A stretch of DNA of 64,000 nt. Source: Paramecium pentaurelia. Taxonomy: Eukaryota; Ciliophora; Oligohymenophorea; Peniculida; Parameciidae. Under the pieces are notes generated by a model. The model saw only the letters and a program-made list of their open reading frames with translations, had not been told where the DNA came from and made no database searches. The position numbers and the translations under genes are program-made. The stretch is from NCBI GenBank assembly GCA_905183005.1, contig CAJJDO010000128.1:66182-130181 (forward strand), in the 5' to 3' direction. This document shows, one piece after another, positions 1 to 12,024 of the stretch; position 1 is the first letter of the stretch; every line of letters starts with the position of its first letter.

Positions 1-465
1 CATCGAATCAAACAAATTTACAAACAAATATCATTTCTAGAAATTATTTACAATAAACTCATTTAAATATCTAAACAGCTGTTTCAAAACCAAAGGTAAT
101 CAAAAAAGGAATAGATTGGGAATAAGAGGAAGCAGATGTTGAAGAAGGAGACAGTTATCATGCCAAAGAACCATTACCCTTACCTAGCTAAAAAAGTAGT
201 GCCAGATAAATAGATTCTTAATGCAATTCAGGACATAGAAGGACTTGTCCAAATACTTAAAGGTATATAGTGTTATTAAATTTCAAGAGGTAACACTTCG
301 ACAATATAATTAAATGATCATAAACCAATCAGATCTTTATTTAATGTTAAAGATTTCTAATAGATAATTGAAAATTAATTAATGAATAATGTGAATGAAG
401 GTTCCATTATTCAATTTGATTCAAAGCATTCATAAAAAACTGATTAAATTGAAATCAATATATGA
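1..465 (+). CDS. hypothetical protein, 5' end outside window
   Basis: The frame is open from the window edge (first full codon at base 3) and ends at TGA 463-465. It needs one 25-nt GT...AG intron at 263-287; without it the frame would stop at 315. The visible 145 residues are polar, with an acidic stretch (EEADVEEGD) followed by a Pro/Ser-rich segment (PLPLPSQKSS) and a C-terminal part rich in Asn and Gln. No ATG lies in frame, so the start is upstream of the window. No domain is recognised. There is no GT within intron range before the TGA, so I treat this as the true end and not a junction into the next gene, which begins 35 bases later. Confidence 0.55.
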
Positions 466-500
466 ATATTATTGGTTTCTAATATTATTTATTATAAATT

Positions 501-2444
501 ATGTAATAAAATGAAAATGATCTCATATAAAATGATAATAATCAACAATTCATTTTATAATAGGAATAATAAGAACTAAATTAATAACAAGAGCAAAATG
601 ATAAGAAACCTCAAACAACCTTAGAATAATCAAATGGAAATTAAAAATAAAATGAACAATTTAATAATACTTCTTAATTTACAAATAATCAATAGTAAGA
701 AGTGAATAAAGAGAAAACAACATTAGACACTGATTAACAAGGTGAAACTTAGGAGGCTCTAAATGAAAAAGAATAGTTTGAAAAATAAGAGTAACCTAAT
801 TCATAATAGGATAACATCAATAAAATTGAGGAAAATTAGTAAATATAAATTGTTGATCAAACTATTTAAAATGGTTAAAATGCTTAACCTTCAAATAATC
901 ATGAAGTCTAATAAGGTTAAAAAGAAAATTAGTATAATAAAGTAGATTAATAAGAACAAGAATAAAAAAAATAAAATAAGAAGAAAGAAGATAATCAAGT
1001 AGAAAATTAGGGTTAAAGAAGCAATTTAAAAAAGAAAACAACTAAAAGAAGAACTACAAAAGTAGAAATATAAGAAAATCTAGAATAAAATAATCCTAAT
1101 TAATCAAACAATGATATCAATTAATAGAAGTAGGACACTGATCAAAATAATTAAGAGAATAAGGAGAAAGCAGATTTAGAATTAAATTAGCAATAGATAG
1201 AGGAATAATAATAAAAAGAAGAATTATTGAAGAAATAAGAATAGGAAAAATAAGAATAGGAATAATAAGAAAAACTATAAAAATTATTATTAAAAGAGAA
1301 ATTTCTAAAGGGTATGATTTTTCCTTTAAGAAGCTAAAAAAGAAAAGGTAAATAAGTAGATTTAAGTTTTGAAATTGAAAGTGATAAATATTAAGTAGAA
1401 AGGAAAGAGTGTAAAAGTGCTTAAAGATATTAAAGAGAAAAGAAACCAAGAACAAAGAGTGTTATTAATAAAGAATTAGTTGATTTTTATAATAAAATGA
1501 ATCCTGAAAAACCATTTGATCAAAATGCAATGACTCCAAATACGCTACAACGTAGAAAAAAATAATAAGAGTTAGATGAGATGAAGAGAGATTGTTAAAG
1601 ACTTGAAGAATAACAAAATTCATAATCTTTACCATAAAAATAATAAAAAACTTAAATATATATTAAATAAAGAAATTCAACATAACCAAAAAAGAAATTA
1701 GAAGTATTTATAAGAAGACTTAAAAAACAAAAGGTACGAAATGGTCTTAGAGAGAGAATGTTAATAGATAAAGATAAGGATTCTTAATTAAAAGCATTAG
1801 ATTTTATTAGAAAAATGTAATAGAATAGAATGGCAGCAGAATTAAAAAGATAAGAATAGTTGGAAAAAGTAAGTTATAAAATTTCAAGTGATTTATAAAG
1901 TTTGAGGTAGAATAATTAAAGATATAGAGAAGAATAATAAAAATAAAAAAGAAAACAAGCGCTTGAATAAATTGCAAAATAAGAATAAAAAAGATATGAA
2001 ATGATGTTAGAATAATAGAAAACTGAAAAATTTGTTAGAGAATTAAAAGAAAAGTCTGCTGTGGTTAGTCATTATAGTGCTAAGAAATTAGCATTAGGTT
2101 CTCCTTTATCTCTAGTAAAAGAATTAGAAAATGGATAAATCAAAATTGAATAAAATATTGATACTAATAGAAAAATGAATGAAAATTAATTCATACTTAA
2201 AGAAGAATAAAATAAATTAATAAAAGAAACTAAAAAAAAGTAATAAGATTAAATTAAGTAAGTAAATTAAATGAATCTTCCTAAAATAAATGAAAAGAAA
2301 AATTTTGAAATGTAAAAACAAAATTTTACTATTGAAAATAAAGAAACTTTTCCTGAAATTAAACCAAAACCTAAGAAAGCTTGGTAAATAGAATAAGAAT
2401 TATAACAAAAAAAATATAAAAATAGTGAATAATTCAAGGAATGA
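501..2444 (+). CDS. Gln/Lys/Glu-rich coiled-coil protein
   Basis: A single intron-less frame of 647 codons opens at ATG 501 and ends at TGA 2442-2444. It contains dozens of TAA/TAG codons (Gln) and no TGA, which is strong evidence for the ciliate code. Residues 1 to about 290 are low complexity (N, Q, K, E). The rest is better structured, with a segment containing VDFYNKMNPEKPFDQNAM and then long heptad-like stretches rich in K, E, Q and L (EMKRDCQRLEEQQ; EMMLEQQKTEKFVRELKEK). The composition suggests a cytoskeletal or ciliary coiled-coil protein, but no family is recognised. The neighbour on the right is convergent. Confidence 0.75.
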
Positions 2445-2512
2445 TTATAAACTTATAAATTAATAATTTAAAAAAAAAAATAATCTATAAAATTATATAA
2501 TTATTTTTTTAA

Positions 2513-4473
2513 TCAAGGTTCAATAATTATTCCATTATTATAAATTTGAAAAACTTAATTTTCTTGATTTTATTAATTTTCTGGTTCTTCATATTCTTCT
2601 TCTCCAGGATTTTCTTCTTCATTTTCATTTTCTCCAGAATTTTCTTCTTCATTTTCATTCTCTTCTTCATTTTTATTCTCTACTTCATTCTCTTCTTCAT
2701 TTTCATTTTCTTCTTCATTCTAAAATTGTTCTTTTTCATTTTCAGAATCAGTATCTTTTGAAATGATTTCATTTTAAACAAGATCTGATATTACTGAAAA
2801 TTTCCATTCTCCATTTCTATATCCATTTAAAATCTAGCCATCAAATACATCACAAAAGTAAACTATATATTTTATACTATAATACATCTAGCATCATATT
2901 TACCAAATGTTTTCTCAAATAATATCATATTTCCTGTTATTTCATTTTCATTATATACTTCTTTTCCTTTTAATTTAAAGATTTCATTTTCATCATCACA
3001 ACCAGATAAACATTTGAATCTCCAAGTCCATTCATCTTTCTTTTTTCCATTATCTCCATAATGACCTTCCTTAATATATAAAATTCTAATATTAATTAAT
3101 TTAATACTATCCTTAATCTCTTTCATTTTCTACTAAAATATATTAATCAAAATACTAGCTTTCTCTCCATAATCCTGTTTTTACATCGTTAACATATTCA
3201 CCCACTTCACTAAATAATAAATATATATTTTACTATAATATCCATTTATCATCATAATTAATAGATGTTTTCCATCTTCCATTTTTCTTTCCATTATTGA
3301 ATTCACCTTTTGATCGAGTTCTATATTATAGATTATAAAAAGATACAAAAGAATTTTAAAATTTCCAATACAATCTAATATTTCTGCTTATCCATTTAAT
3401 ACTCCATTTTCATAACAACATTTTCCTTTATGACCTTATGATGAAGAGATCCATTCATTAATTCTATTGCCATCATCATTATAAAACCCTTCTTCTTAAA
3501 TACGTCTACTTAAATTATTATTATTTACATAATTGAATCAGCATGAAAGTTTTAATAAATTCTGATTTCTTTCCAATCTTTAACTTTAATACCTTATTCA
3601 TAATCTCCACCATAATAATATTCTTCATCAAGATATATATCCTTTTGTTTTTCTTTAAATGACCAATATCCATTTTTCTAGTTATTTTTATAATTTCCTT
3701 AAATGGTGGTCAACATACTAGCTTTTGATGAATATCCAATAGGTTCTGTCCAAACTCCTGTTTTTCTGCCTTACTTATACTCACCTTGAGAAACAAGATG
3801 AGAATGAATTTAATGTTCATATTATTCATATAATGTTGATTCCCAAACTTCTTCCTTCACTCCATCATCATTATACTTTCCTTCTGAACAAATAAAGCTA
3901 TATATTTCTTTTTATTTATCAAATATAATTGAGTTTTACTCTAATTCTATCCATTTTCCTTTTTTTATACCTCCAATAAAGTAATTCCCACATTATCTAA
4001 ATTAAATTTGCTATCTTACATAAATTTATTAAAATTGAAAATAAAACTTTAAGTAATTCGTTATCCCTCATAAAGTAAAAATTCTTCAACTAAATACCAA
4101 ATATCATTTGAGATGTTTGGTTACTTATAAAGGAAATAACAAAAGGAATTTCCAATTTCTCTATCTTGAATGAATGTTTTTTCCCCTCTTAATAATAGAT
4201 TTCAATAATACAATAGTTAATCATTTATTTAATATATCCATTTTCCTTATTTTTTACCTTAATTATAATCTCCTTTTGCTGTAATTATGTGTTGTCTATA
4301 AACTTCAATCACTTCTTTCCATGTTCCATTTTTTTTGTACCCTTCATATTATCCATAACCACTAAATGCAATTATAAAATACATAATATTTTTCTAGTTA
4401 TCTAGGTATTCAATTCTCTTGTTTCCATCCTTGTCGAAATTATTATCAGCAACTTAAAATTCTATCAAATTCA
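2513..4473 (-). CDS. MORN-variant repeat protein with acidic C-terminal tail
   Basis: Reading on the minus strand from ATG 4471-4473 with seven introns of 20-26 nt gives 599 residues ending at TGA 2513-2515. The exon sum is divisible by three only with all seven. The protein is a chain of Gly/Trp repeats of the type GxYxxGxKxGxW, for example GDYNQGKKQGKWI, GNYFIGGIKKGKWIELE, GEYKQGRKTGVWTE and GEFNNGKKNGRWK. They resemble MORN repeats in a form common in ciliates. About the last 70 residues are an acidic E/N tandem repeat (ENEEEN units). A scaffold or membrane-associated role is typical of MORN proteins but is inferred here. The start codon lies only 29 bp from the divergent rhomboid gene. 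Confidence 0.8.
2570..2730 (-). repeat. imperfect GAA/AAT tandem repeats coding an acidic E/N tail
   Basis: On the coding (minus) strand the 3' end of the MORN-variant gene consists of repeated GAAGAAGAAAATGAAAAT-like units. They encode runs of Glu and Asn. The plus strand appears as cttcttcatt repeats. Such tracts are prone to length variation. Confidence 0.6.
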
Positions 4474-4502
4474 TTTTATATTAAATTAATTATTAATTAA
4501 TC

Positions 4503-5174
4503 ATGATGTTATATTACGATGATGATTTCTTCAATAGTAGACAGAAGAAAGAGTTTAGAATAAATGCAACTATTGTTATTTCAATGATCTAAATAACTAT
4601 TTAAGCAGTCATAATGGTAATCAAAGGAATTTCTCACTTTTGCATTTTATATTATGCTGGATCTAAACATACACCTGCTATAAAATATCATTATCATTTC
4701 CACAGATTATTCAATCCAATCTTTTTACATGGAGGAAATGGTCACCTATTATCCAATCTACTTAGTTAATTGTTACTATGTTATTCATATGAAAATAGAA
4801 ATGGAACATAGGATTTCTTATTACTATATTTTTTAGCAGGAATTGGAGGTAATATTGTTAGTGCACTCTACTTTCCAATAGCAACTGGAGTTGGTGCAAG
4901 TGGTGCTATATTTGGTTTCATGGGTTATTAATTGGCATATTTGATAAAAACAAAATAACCTTAAGAAAAGTATTATGGAATTCTGATAGTACTTTGTATT
5001 TAGATATTATTGATATTTGAACCTCACACTCATGTTGATTACTCTGCTCATTTTGGAGGATTTTTTGTAGGGATTTTATGGTATTAAAAACAGAAGGCTT
5101 TAATTGGATTGTTGTTGTTATTAGGATGTGCATGCATTTTTTTGATTGATGTACCAGATTAACGATACTGTTGA
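4503..5174 (+). CDS. rhomboid-family intramembrane serine protease
   Basis: An intron-less frame of 223 residues from ATG 4503 to TGA 5172-5174. Hallmarks of active rhomboids are visible in order: a first hydrophobic segment at about residues 20-50, a conserved HGGNGHLLSNLL loop-helix (N and H of the usual HxxxNM-type motif region), GASGAIFGFMGY with the catalytic Ser in the GxSG box, and a late HVDYSAHFGGFFVG helix carrying the catalytic His. Six or seven membrane helices fit the length. Rhomboids cleave transmembrane substrates within the bilayer. The substrate cannot be inferred. An upstream ATG is improbable because the divergent MORN gene begins at 4473. Confidence 0.88.
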
Positions 5175-5293
5175 ATTTATATATATATTGTATATTTTGT
5201 TAAAATAAAATTAAAGGTTTGAAATATAAGAAGTAGGGATTGGAAGTGTTATAACAGATTAATGTACTATTTTTTAAGCATTTTGATTTTAAA

Positions 5294-5605
5294 TCATTTT
5301 TTTTATGTATTTTTAACTTTTGGTTAAGCTTATGTTCCTGCTCTGAAACCATTCTTAGCTCTTCTGGCAATTGACTTCAAATATCTCATTCTTCCTGTTC
5401 CAGTAGATCTTCTTCTAGCTACTTTCTCTCCCCATCCACTGTCTATTATTCAATTAATGAAATTACAAAGTCTTAATCTTGCAGCTGGATATCCACATGA
5501 TGCACATCTATTTTTTTAGATATGGAAAGTTTATCTTCCACATCTTTTACAAAAAGTATGAGTCTTTTGATGTCTCTTACCGATTGCTGGAGTACCTCTT
5601 GCCAT
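5294..5605 (-). CDS. RPL37: 60S ribosomal protein eL37
   Basis: The minus-strand model from ATG 5603-5605 to TGA 5294-5296, with one 24-nt intron at 5443-5466, gives 95 residues, the normal eL37 length. It begins MARGTPAIGKRHQKTHTFC and contains the four-cysteine zinc ribbon (CKRC near residue 19 and CASCG near residue 34). The eL37 signature RRRSTGTGRMRYLK is followed by the basic C-terminus ending in NGFRAGTQAQPK. The intron is a multiple of three and carries an in-frame TGA, so an unspliced message would terminate. It is a structural protein of the large ribosomal subunit. Very secure. Confidence 0.97.
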
Positions 5606-6037
5606 TGAATTATTTAATAAAAGATTTAATTTAATAAAATAGTCATCACTAAATGAGTTAATCCATTATTATTTTTTAATTTCTTTTATGGACATTCCAA
5701 TCCATTCATACAATTTATTTACTACAAATAGAACTATTCAATCATGATTATAAAGTAAAATACTCATGAAATACTAAAAATATTAATTATTTTTAGATTC
5801 AATATATTTCTTTTTGTTTTGAATTTAATACAACTGAATTATATGTCTAAAAATAATCAAGTGCCCATAATTAAATAATTGTATATTACAAACAACTAAA
5901 AAATATTTATGATCCTATTCTTTTAATAATATAATTGAATAGAATATAAAACCCTTCTCTCTATACTATTTTAAACTCTTTTTTATTGATTATTGTGATA
6001 ATTATTAATAAATCATTTAATATACAATAATATTTAC
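5606..6037. other. intergenic, no gene seen
   Basis: Between the eL37 start and the stop of the upstream dehydrogenase gene. AT-rich, with stops in all frames and no recognisable RNA gene. It should contain the eL37 promoter and the dehydrogenase 3' end. Confidence 0.5.
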
Positions 6038-6856
6038 TCAGAAATCTTCCACTTAAGCCTTGTCATTAAAATATTTGCCATGGTACTTCTCATCTCTTTA
6101 AAAGGGTAAATTGTTGATTAAAAATTGACTAGTAACAACTCCATCATCAAGACTACCTGGAGCTTAAGGACCTCCCATATCGGTTTTGATCCTATTTTAA
6201 TAAGTTAATTAATCTTACCATCCTGGATGCATACAGTATATTGATTAATTAGGTTTAACCAATCCACTCAATACATATCTACCATAAGCATTCAAAATAG
6301 CTTTAGATGCTGAATAGACAGCCAAATTGTTATCATTTTTCTTGATAAATTCCTCTGAAAGTTAAATAATTTCTTCCTTTGTTTTTTTCTACTATAATTA
6401 CTCTTTTAATTCTTTAGGTTGACTATTCAATTTTCCAAGAATAGATGACACTAAAAGAATCTAAAATTATATAAAATTATCATTTACCTTTCCATCTTCT
6501 GTTAATGTAGTTAATAATTATTCACTTACATCAATTGTTCCAATAACATTGATGTCAATTATTGATCTTGGGTTTTAACTGACTCCAGCATTATTTACAA
6601 GTACATCGATCTTTAAATGTTATTGTACAAGCCAATCTTTGAGATTTGCTACACTCTCCTTATTACTAACATCTAATTGATGAGTCCTGATTTCAAGATT
6701 TTAGAATTTCTTTTCTAAATTTTCTTTAATTCTTTCTAATTCATCTTGCTTTCTAGCTGTTAATATTAAAGAGTATTTCTCTGCAAGTACTTCAGCTAAT
6801 TTTAATCCTAATCCTCTATTAGCACCTGTAATCAAAACAATTCTTTTTGCCTACAT
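6038..6856 (-). CDS. short-chain dehydrogenase/reductase (carbonyl reductase-like)
   Basis: From ATG 6854-6856 to TGA 6038-6040 with two 27-nt introns (6461-6487, 6192-6218), 254 residues. The N-terminus RIVLITGANRGLGLKLAE is the Rossmann TGxxxGxG cofactor loop. Further SDR motifs follow: the NNAG strand-4 motif (DVLVNNAGVSQNP), the catalytic Ser in LLVSSILGKL, and YSASK with the catalytic Tyr and Lys (YxxxK) followed by the Asn-Ala helix. HPGW then introduces the substrate loop. The extra segment before YSASK resembles carbonyl reductases acting on quinones or carbonyls with NADPH, but the substrate is unknown. Both introns are multiples of three without in-frame TGA, which is unusual here (see findings). 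Confidence 0.93.
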
Positions 6857-7444
6857 TCAAAATTTTATAATAAATTATTATGAGTGGTAATTTTATAAAG
6901 TATTGTATGTTAGTCGTCTTATTATTACTGATTAAAAAGAATATTTAAATTAATCTGAATTCTTAATTTTATTTACAAAAGAAAAAAAATTCAATCAAAA
7001 TTAAAATTAAAGCTATAGCTAGATGCTCATTAAATAAATATAGTTACAATTATATGAAAAAGTTATCTTCTATTTTGATATCTATATTAAATTTCTATTT
7101 ATATTTGAATCACATTTTAAACGATTCATTTAAATAGTATCGCATCAATGTAAATATATATACGAATGCTCATCAAAGTTTTATAAAGCTTGCTTATATA
7201 AATTATCATAATTGTAATAATACAATATATTTTGATGATTCTAAATTATTAAATAATGGATGTTGATGTGATTTTTTAGTAATTTTATATTTATTACAAT
7301 GGGATTTATCTAATAAGTTGCAAATGAGGGTATCATAAATGTTTTACAATTTAATTATTTAGGCATAATTTTTTCAAAATTTAACACCAAACTGAAGTAT
7401 CTCAAATCGTAAAACGGGTATATGAAGTTTTAAATATTATTTTA
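6857..7444. other. divergent intergenic region
   Basis: About 590 bp between two divergent starts (dehydrogenase on minus, apyrase on plus). AT-rich with short A and T tracts. I see no coding frame and no tRNA-like element. It probably holds both promoters. Confidence 0.5.
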
Positions 7445-9194
7445 ATGAAGTTGAAACTTGCAATATTGCTTATTCTTCTTATAGCTGTTGCTCAAACAAG
7501 AAGAATTAACTTTTTGGGACATCGCCAAGAGAATGAAACTGGAAAAGAGAGTGGAGAAGAAGGGCATGGAAATGGAGAAGAAAGTCATGGAAATGGAGAA
7601 GAAAGTCACGGAAATGAAGGAGAAGAGGGTCACAATAATGGGGAAGAGGATTAAAACAATGGAGGAGAAGAGAATGGATAAAGTGGGACAGGTGATGAAG
7701 GTAAAAATTTTTTAATGAAAATAGGTTCTGATAATAATGGTTCATGTTCAACTGGAGGTAATACTGGAGAATCAGGTAATACTGGAGAATCAGGTGAGCC
7801 AGTTGAATAACAAACTTGCAAAGGTGTGATATTCGATGCAGGAAGTTCAGGAACAAGAGTATTTGTTTATACTTGGCCTTGCAGAATGTTTAATTATGCA
7901 AATCCAGAGATAGAAATAACACAAAAGGTATTCCATTTATAATTATTATTAGGTCCCTTCAGTCAAAGTTAACCCTGGAATCTCTCATTATGGAGATAAC
8001 ATTTCTGGACTCAGAGAGTATTTCTAACCTTTATTGTAATTTGCAAATGAACATGTTGAAGAGGAGATCAGACATAGAACACCAATATTATTAGGAGCTA
8101 CAGCAGGCATGAGAATATTAGATTGGAGTTAATAATATGATGTTATGGAGGAGGTTAGAAGTATTTTAAGGGAGAGTGGATATTTGTTTGAGTCTTCAGA
8201 ATGGGCAAGAATTATAAGTGGAAAAGATGAGGTAAATTTAAAAATAAATTTAGGGCGCTTATTTATGGTTGTCTGTCAATTATTTGAAAGGTTATTTTTC
8301 TAGTAACAATATTGATGAATAAGGAAAATTGGTTGAAAGTTATACTACAATTGATATTGGTGGTGCTAGTACTTAATTGGCTGATGATATCAATGAAAAA
8401 GATTAATATTACTTAACATACGATGATGAATATTCAACAGATTATCATACATTTGATACATCTATTTATAATATTTCATTGTACTCACATTCATGGTTGT
8501 ATTTTGGATAAGATCAAGCTAGAATTTAGATAAATAATTTTTTACATAATTTACATAAGAGATCATCAAGTTTTGAAAATCCTTGTTATCTTAAAGGATA
8601 CAAAGATAAATTCAATGATAATGTTGAAATTGTTGGTAGTGGTAATCCAAATGATTGTAAAGATTTAATTGATTTATATTTACTTGGATTCAATAGCACA
8701 TGTGATTAATGTTCAATTTAAGAATCCTATATCCCTACAATTAGATCAGATTCAAAAGTTTATGCAGCAGGAGCAGCTGATTTTGTATCAAAAATCTTTA
8801 ATGATGATAATGATTATACTTGGACATAATTTGAATATTTTGATGAATTTTGTTCAAAGGAATTTGATGAGAATAATAAAAACAAATATTATGCCACTGA
8901 ATGCTTTTTAGGACTTTATGTTTAAGAATTATTGGCTAGTGGTTACAGAATACCATCTGATACGTATAAATATTTAATTATATTTATAGTTTGATAGAAA
9001 CTGGAAAGATTAATGATTTAGAACCATCATGGACTTTAGCTGCAATGTTCGATTAAATTGATGATAATCATGAGTGTACTGACAGTCCTCATTGTAATTT
9101 CAGAAGACATTTGAAATCATGGAGAAAAGATAGTTTCCATCCTTCAATGAAAGAACATAAAGGTAAGGCTCCTTTGTCAAATTTAATGCCTTGA
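7445..9194 (+). CDS. secreted apyrase (GDA1/CD39 nucleoside triphosphatase)
   Basis: From ATG 7445 to TGA 9192-9194 with introns at 7928-7952, 8232-8253 and 8964-8989, 558 residues. A signal peptide (MKLKLAILLILLIAVAQT) is followed by about 100 residues of Gly/Glu/His/Asn low-complexity repeats. The GDA1/CD39 domain then carries the apyrase conserved regions in order: FDAGSSGTRVFVY (ACR1), LLGATAGMRIL (ACR2), EGAYLWLSVNYL (ACR3) and TIDIGGASTQLA (ACR4). ACR2 and ACR4 sit at expected spacing, and the C-terminal half is Cys-containing as in ecto-apyrases. No C-terminal membrane helix is obvious, so it is probably secreted or lumenal, hydrolysing extracellular NTP/NDP. Confidence 0.93.
7540..7800 (+). 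repeat. short in-frame repeats in the apyrase linker
   Basis: Tandem copies encode HGNGEES-type heptads (three near-identical copies at about 7565-7620), followed by two copies of GNTGES. They form an acidic, Gly-rich spacer between the signal peptide and the catalytic domain. Confidence 0.65.
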
Positions 9195-9310
9195 TATATA
9201 TATTGTTCATTTATATATATCAATAAAATCATTTAATGTAAATCATTCACTTTATTATAAAAATATTATTCATAAATTATTATTTATTTTAAAGCGTTGT
9301 ATCAATATTT

Positions 9311-10363
9311 TCATTCCTATTTAACCTTTTTGCAAGTTTCATCTTGTTCATGGTATGCTTTAAACGAAACAGCCAATTCATAGCAACGTTATTTCATAGA
9401 CAAAATCCAAGGTACTCTTTTATATGTAGATATTTTCTATTTAAAATTGAAACAATTAATACATCAATTTAACCAGAAGCAATAAATTTTAGAACTTATT
9501 TAGCCATATTTTAAATTTTTTCATTATTTTCTTGATCCCATATTTCATCAAAATGTTCTATAAATTTAATAATCTTATATACCAAGATAAGAGAGATATC
9601 CTTCATAAAATTTTTCAGAAGAAAAAATTTTCTTTAAATATGATGTATTCATGGTTTTATTTGATGACTCAGATCTAAAGGGAATTAATTCTTCAATATT
9701 ATCATTGGAAGAAAAATATTCTTTGTAGAAAACCTTCTCAATTTCATAAGCGCTCATTGTTAATTCATTTAAGTTCATCTTTTATTTCAAAAATTTAAAG
9801 CACTTTCTTAGAATAAATTTGATTTATTCTTCTTTTGTCTTTTTTTGATTTTAATATCGATTGATCAATGATTCTATTAATCCATCATCTATTCTAGTCA
9901 AGATCTAAAGTAATTTTTATCAAAATTGTATATACTTTATATTTAATTTTTTCATTCTCCTCTAATACCTTAATTTCTTCCTTACAGAGATATTCTAATA
10001 ATTATTTGAGTTCTTAAAGTATTTCATCCTATGTAAATTATTTCAGTATTTCATTCTCTTTCTTTTGTTTTGGTAAAACTCTTTCTGATTGACTTTTCTT
10101 CGTTCGAATATCAGGTTATTAAATTATTGGTATTGTTCTTTGAGATGATTAAGAAAGAAGAGATATTTATTATAGAGGATTTAGTGATGGTATTTATAGA
10201 TTTTGTTAGTTAGCAACATTGCTTTAGAGTGCACATAGTAATTGTAAATACTAAGGTTAATAATATAAGAATATACTTGTAGCTGTTAAAGTTATTACAA
10301 TTATTGTATTTAGGGACAATATTAAAGTTATGCTAAAGTGGGAATCTATTAGAATGGATTCAT
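9311..10363 (-). CDS. Q-rich N-terminal protein of unknown function
   Basis: From ATG 10361-10363 to TGA 9311-9313 with four introns (10251-10276, 9905-9935, 9558-9582, 9437-9462), 314 residues; the sum is divisible by three. The first 45 residues are a Gln-rich tract (QQLQQLQQLQYLQLL). A polar linker follows, then a helical region (EILQELKQLLEYLCKEE, TRIDDGLIESLINRYQ), an acidic middle and a C-terminal helix with VPWILSMKQRCYELAVSF. The architecture of a Q-rich tract plus amphipathic helices is seen in transcription co-regulators, but I recognise no named family and propose no function. It is convergent with the apyrase gene 116 bp away. Confidence 0.7.
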
Positions 10364-11327
10364 GAAAAAATTAATAATTGATCAATGTTTTTGGATTCAA
10401 CTTAAAATACACAGATTTTTATCAATTAAATAAAACTGAATCTAAAATGAATCATTATTATATTAAACTCCTTGATAATAATTTTTATATATTTCATCAT
10501 AAATGAAACTCTTTCAATTATTATAATATTTTTTATTTTTCAATTCTTATTTTATCTTTTCATTATTCTTGAATATCGTTTCAGTTCCATTTAAATATAA
10601 ATCCATTCAATTAATTTTAATTTTTTTACAATTCCTACTCTAACCACTACTCTAACTAAAATTTTGTAATATATATAATTCAACTATTATTTTATAATTT
10701 AATTTTCACTCTTTTACTAATTTATTTGATATGAGTAATTATGTTAAGGATTTTAGTTAACTAAATACATTAACATCAAATAATATCATACATAATTTTA
10801 ATTAAACTTCAAATATATTCATTTAAAAATTTAAGTATTTTACAAAAAAATAACATTATTATTATGAGTATTTGATAATTACTAAAAAATATCTAGTAAA
10901 TATTGATAAATGTAATGATACAATATTAACTTCATTTATTTATTTATTTCTTAATTATAAAAATACTCTAATTTACTGCTTATATTATAAAGTATTGTAA
11001 AGAATTTTAATCCGAAATTTTTACATTAATTAAAGTTTTTTTTATTGATAAATATCTTGATAATATAAAAATTTGCATATGATTATTGTGGATAATCCAA
11101 TATAATACATTTTTTATTGGAATTTTCTCCGAAATATTGAATTAGTTCACTAATTTTCACGAGCTATTGAATTTATCAATTAAAATTAATTTATAAAAAA
11201 ATATATATATATATATGAAATGACTGGGAATGTATCAATAATCGATTTTTATCTAATTAATTCCATTAGGAGAAATAAAGCAATTATAACTGATTTTCTT
11301 TCATTCTATTTTTTAAATAAATTAAAA
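10364..11327. other. gene-poor AT-rich region
   Basis: Nearly 1 kb without a convincing frame on either strand, containing homopolymer runs and a short (TA)n tract near 11205. No tRNA, repeat array or mobile element was recognised. Confidence 0.5.
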
Positions 11328-11552
11328 ATGTCTTAGAAACCGAAGTTTAATTAGATCATAAGTGTTAATGGTGACATTCATCATCAATCTATTATGTCAC
11401 CTATTGATCATAGATGTGTGAAAAGATAAAAAAAAGTCACTTTTGACAATTATGCTCTTTATCTTTAATTTCGAGCAACTGACTGTCCTAGTGAAGTGAA
11501 TATTACCCTTTAAAAACACAATTAATAGACATCAATCTCAATAAGTACCTGA
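11328..11552 (+). CDS. small hypothetical protein
   Basis: An intron-less 74-residue frame, ATG 11328 to TGA 11550-11552. It is preceded by an A-rich stretch and has non-repetitive, protein-like composition (GDIHHQSIMSPIDHRC, KKVTFDNYALYLQF) unlike the surrounding AT-rich DNA. Three TAA/TAG Gln codons occur early and several more later. No family is recognised. It could be the first exon of something longer, but no GT...AG intron with a sensible continuation was found. Confidence 0.45.
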
Positions 11553-11744
11553 CCTTTAAAAAAAAAAATGATTTTATTTTCATAATATGTTTCACTCTCA
11601 TATATTTAATTGTCTTCTATTAAAACTTTACTCAATAATTAACGACGATGATTATCTGTGATAAATTATCGAAAAGAGTAATTTAAATAGATACTCTAGA
11701 TTACTGATATACAAAATAATTAATCCATAAAGGAATTTTCATTT

Positions 11745-12024
11745 ATGGCAAACTTTTCAAATCACTAATTAAAAGTACATTAGGAAATGATTCATATGTC
11801 TTTGTTTAAAGAAATGACAGGCTATTTAATGAAATTATTTGATGATAGGAGAAAATAATGAATTTGCTGACTAAATTATTTGGATTGTCAAGAAAACATA
11901 TACAAATTTAGAAAATAGATTAGGAAATATATAAGAACTGAATTATTACAAGTAATGTTTAGTTTTAGGCTTTTCAATGATATTAAAATTTGATTTAAAA
12001 TATTTTAATAAAATTTTTATATAA
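11745..12024 (+). other. coding-like fragment, possible gene remnant
   Basis: ATG 11745 opens a 38-residue frame ending at TGA 11859-11861. In the next frame a protein-like stretch (ENNEFADQIIWIVKKTY) runs on with no TGA and joins the frame of the following gene upstream of its signal peptide. No intron of suitable length connects the two pieces. It may be a decayed small gene or an unusual 5' region. Confidence 0.25.

Noticed and set aside
2546..2761. Plus-strand open frame rich in Phe and Ile
   Set aside because: It is the reverse complement of the acidic E/N repeat tail of the MORN-variant gene.
7506..7856. Minus-strand open frame of 116 codons
   Set aside because: It overlaps the apyrase signal peptide, linker and ACR1, whose protein-level evidence on plus is decisive.
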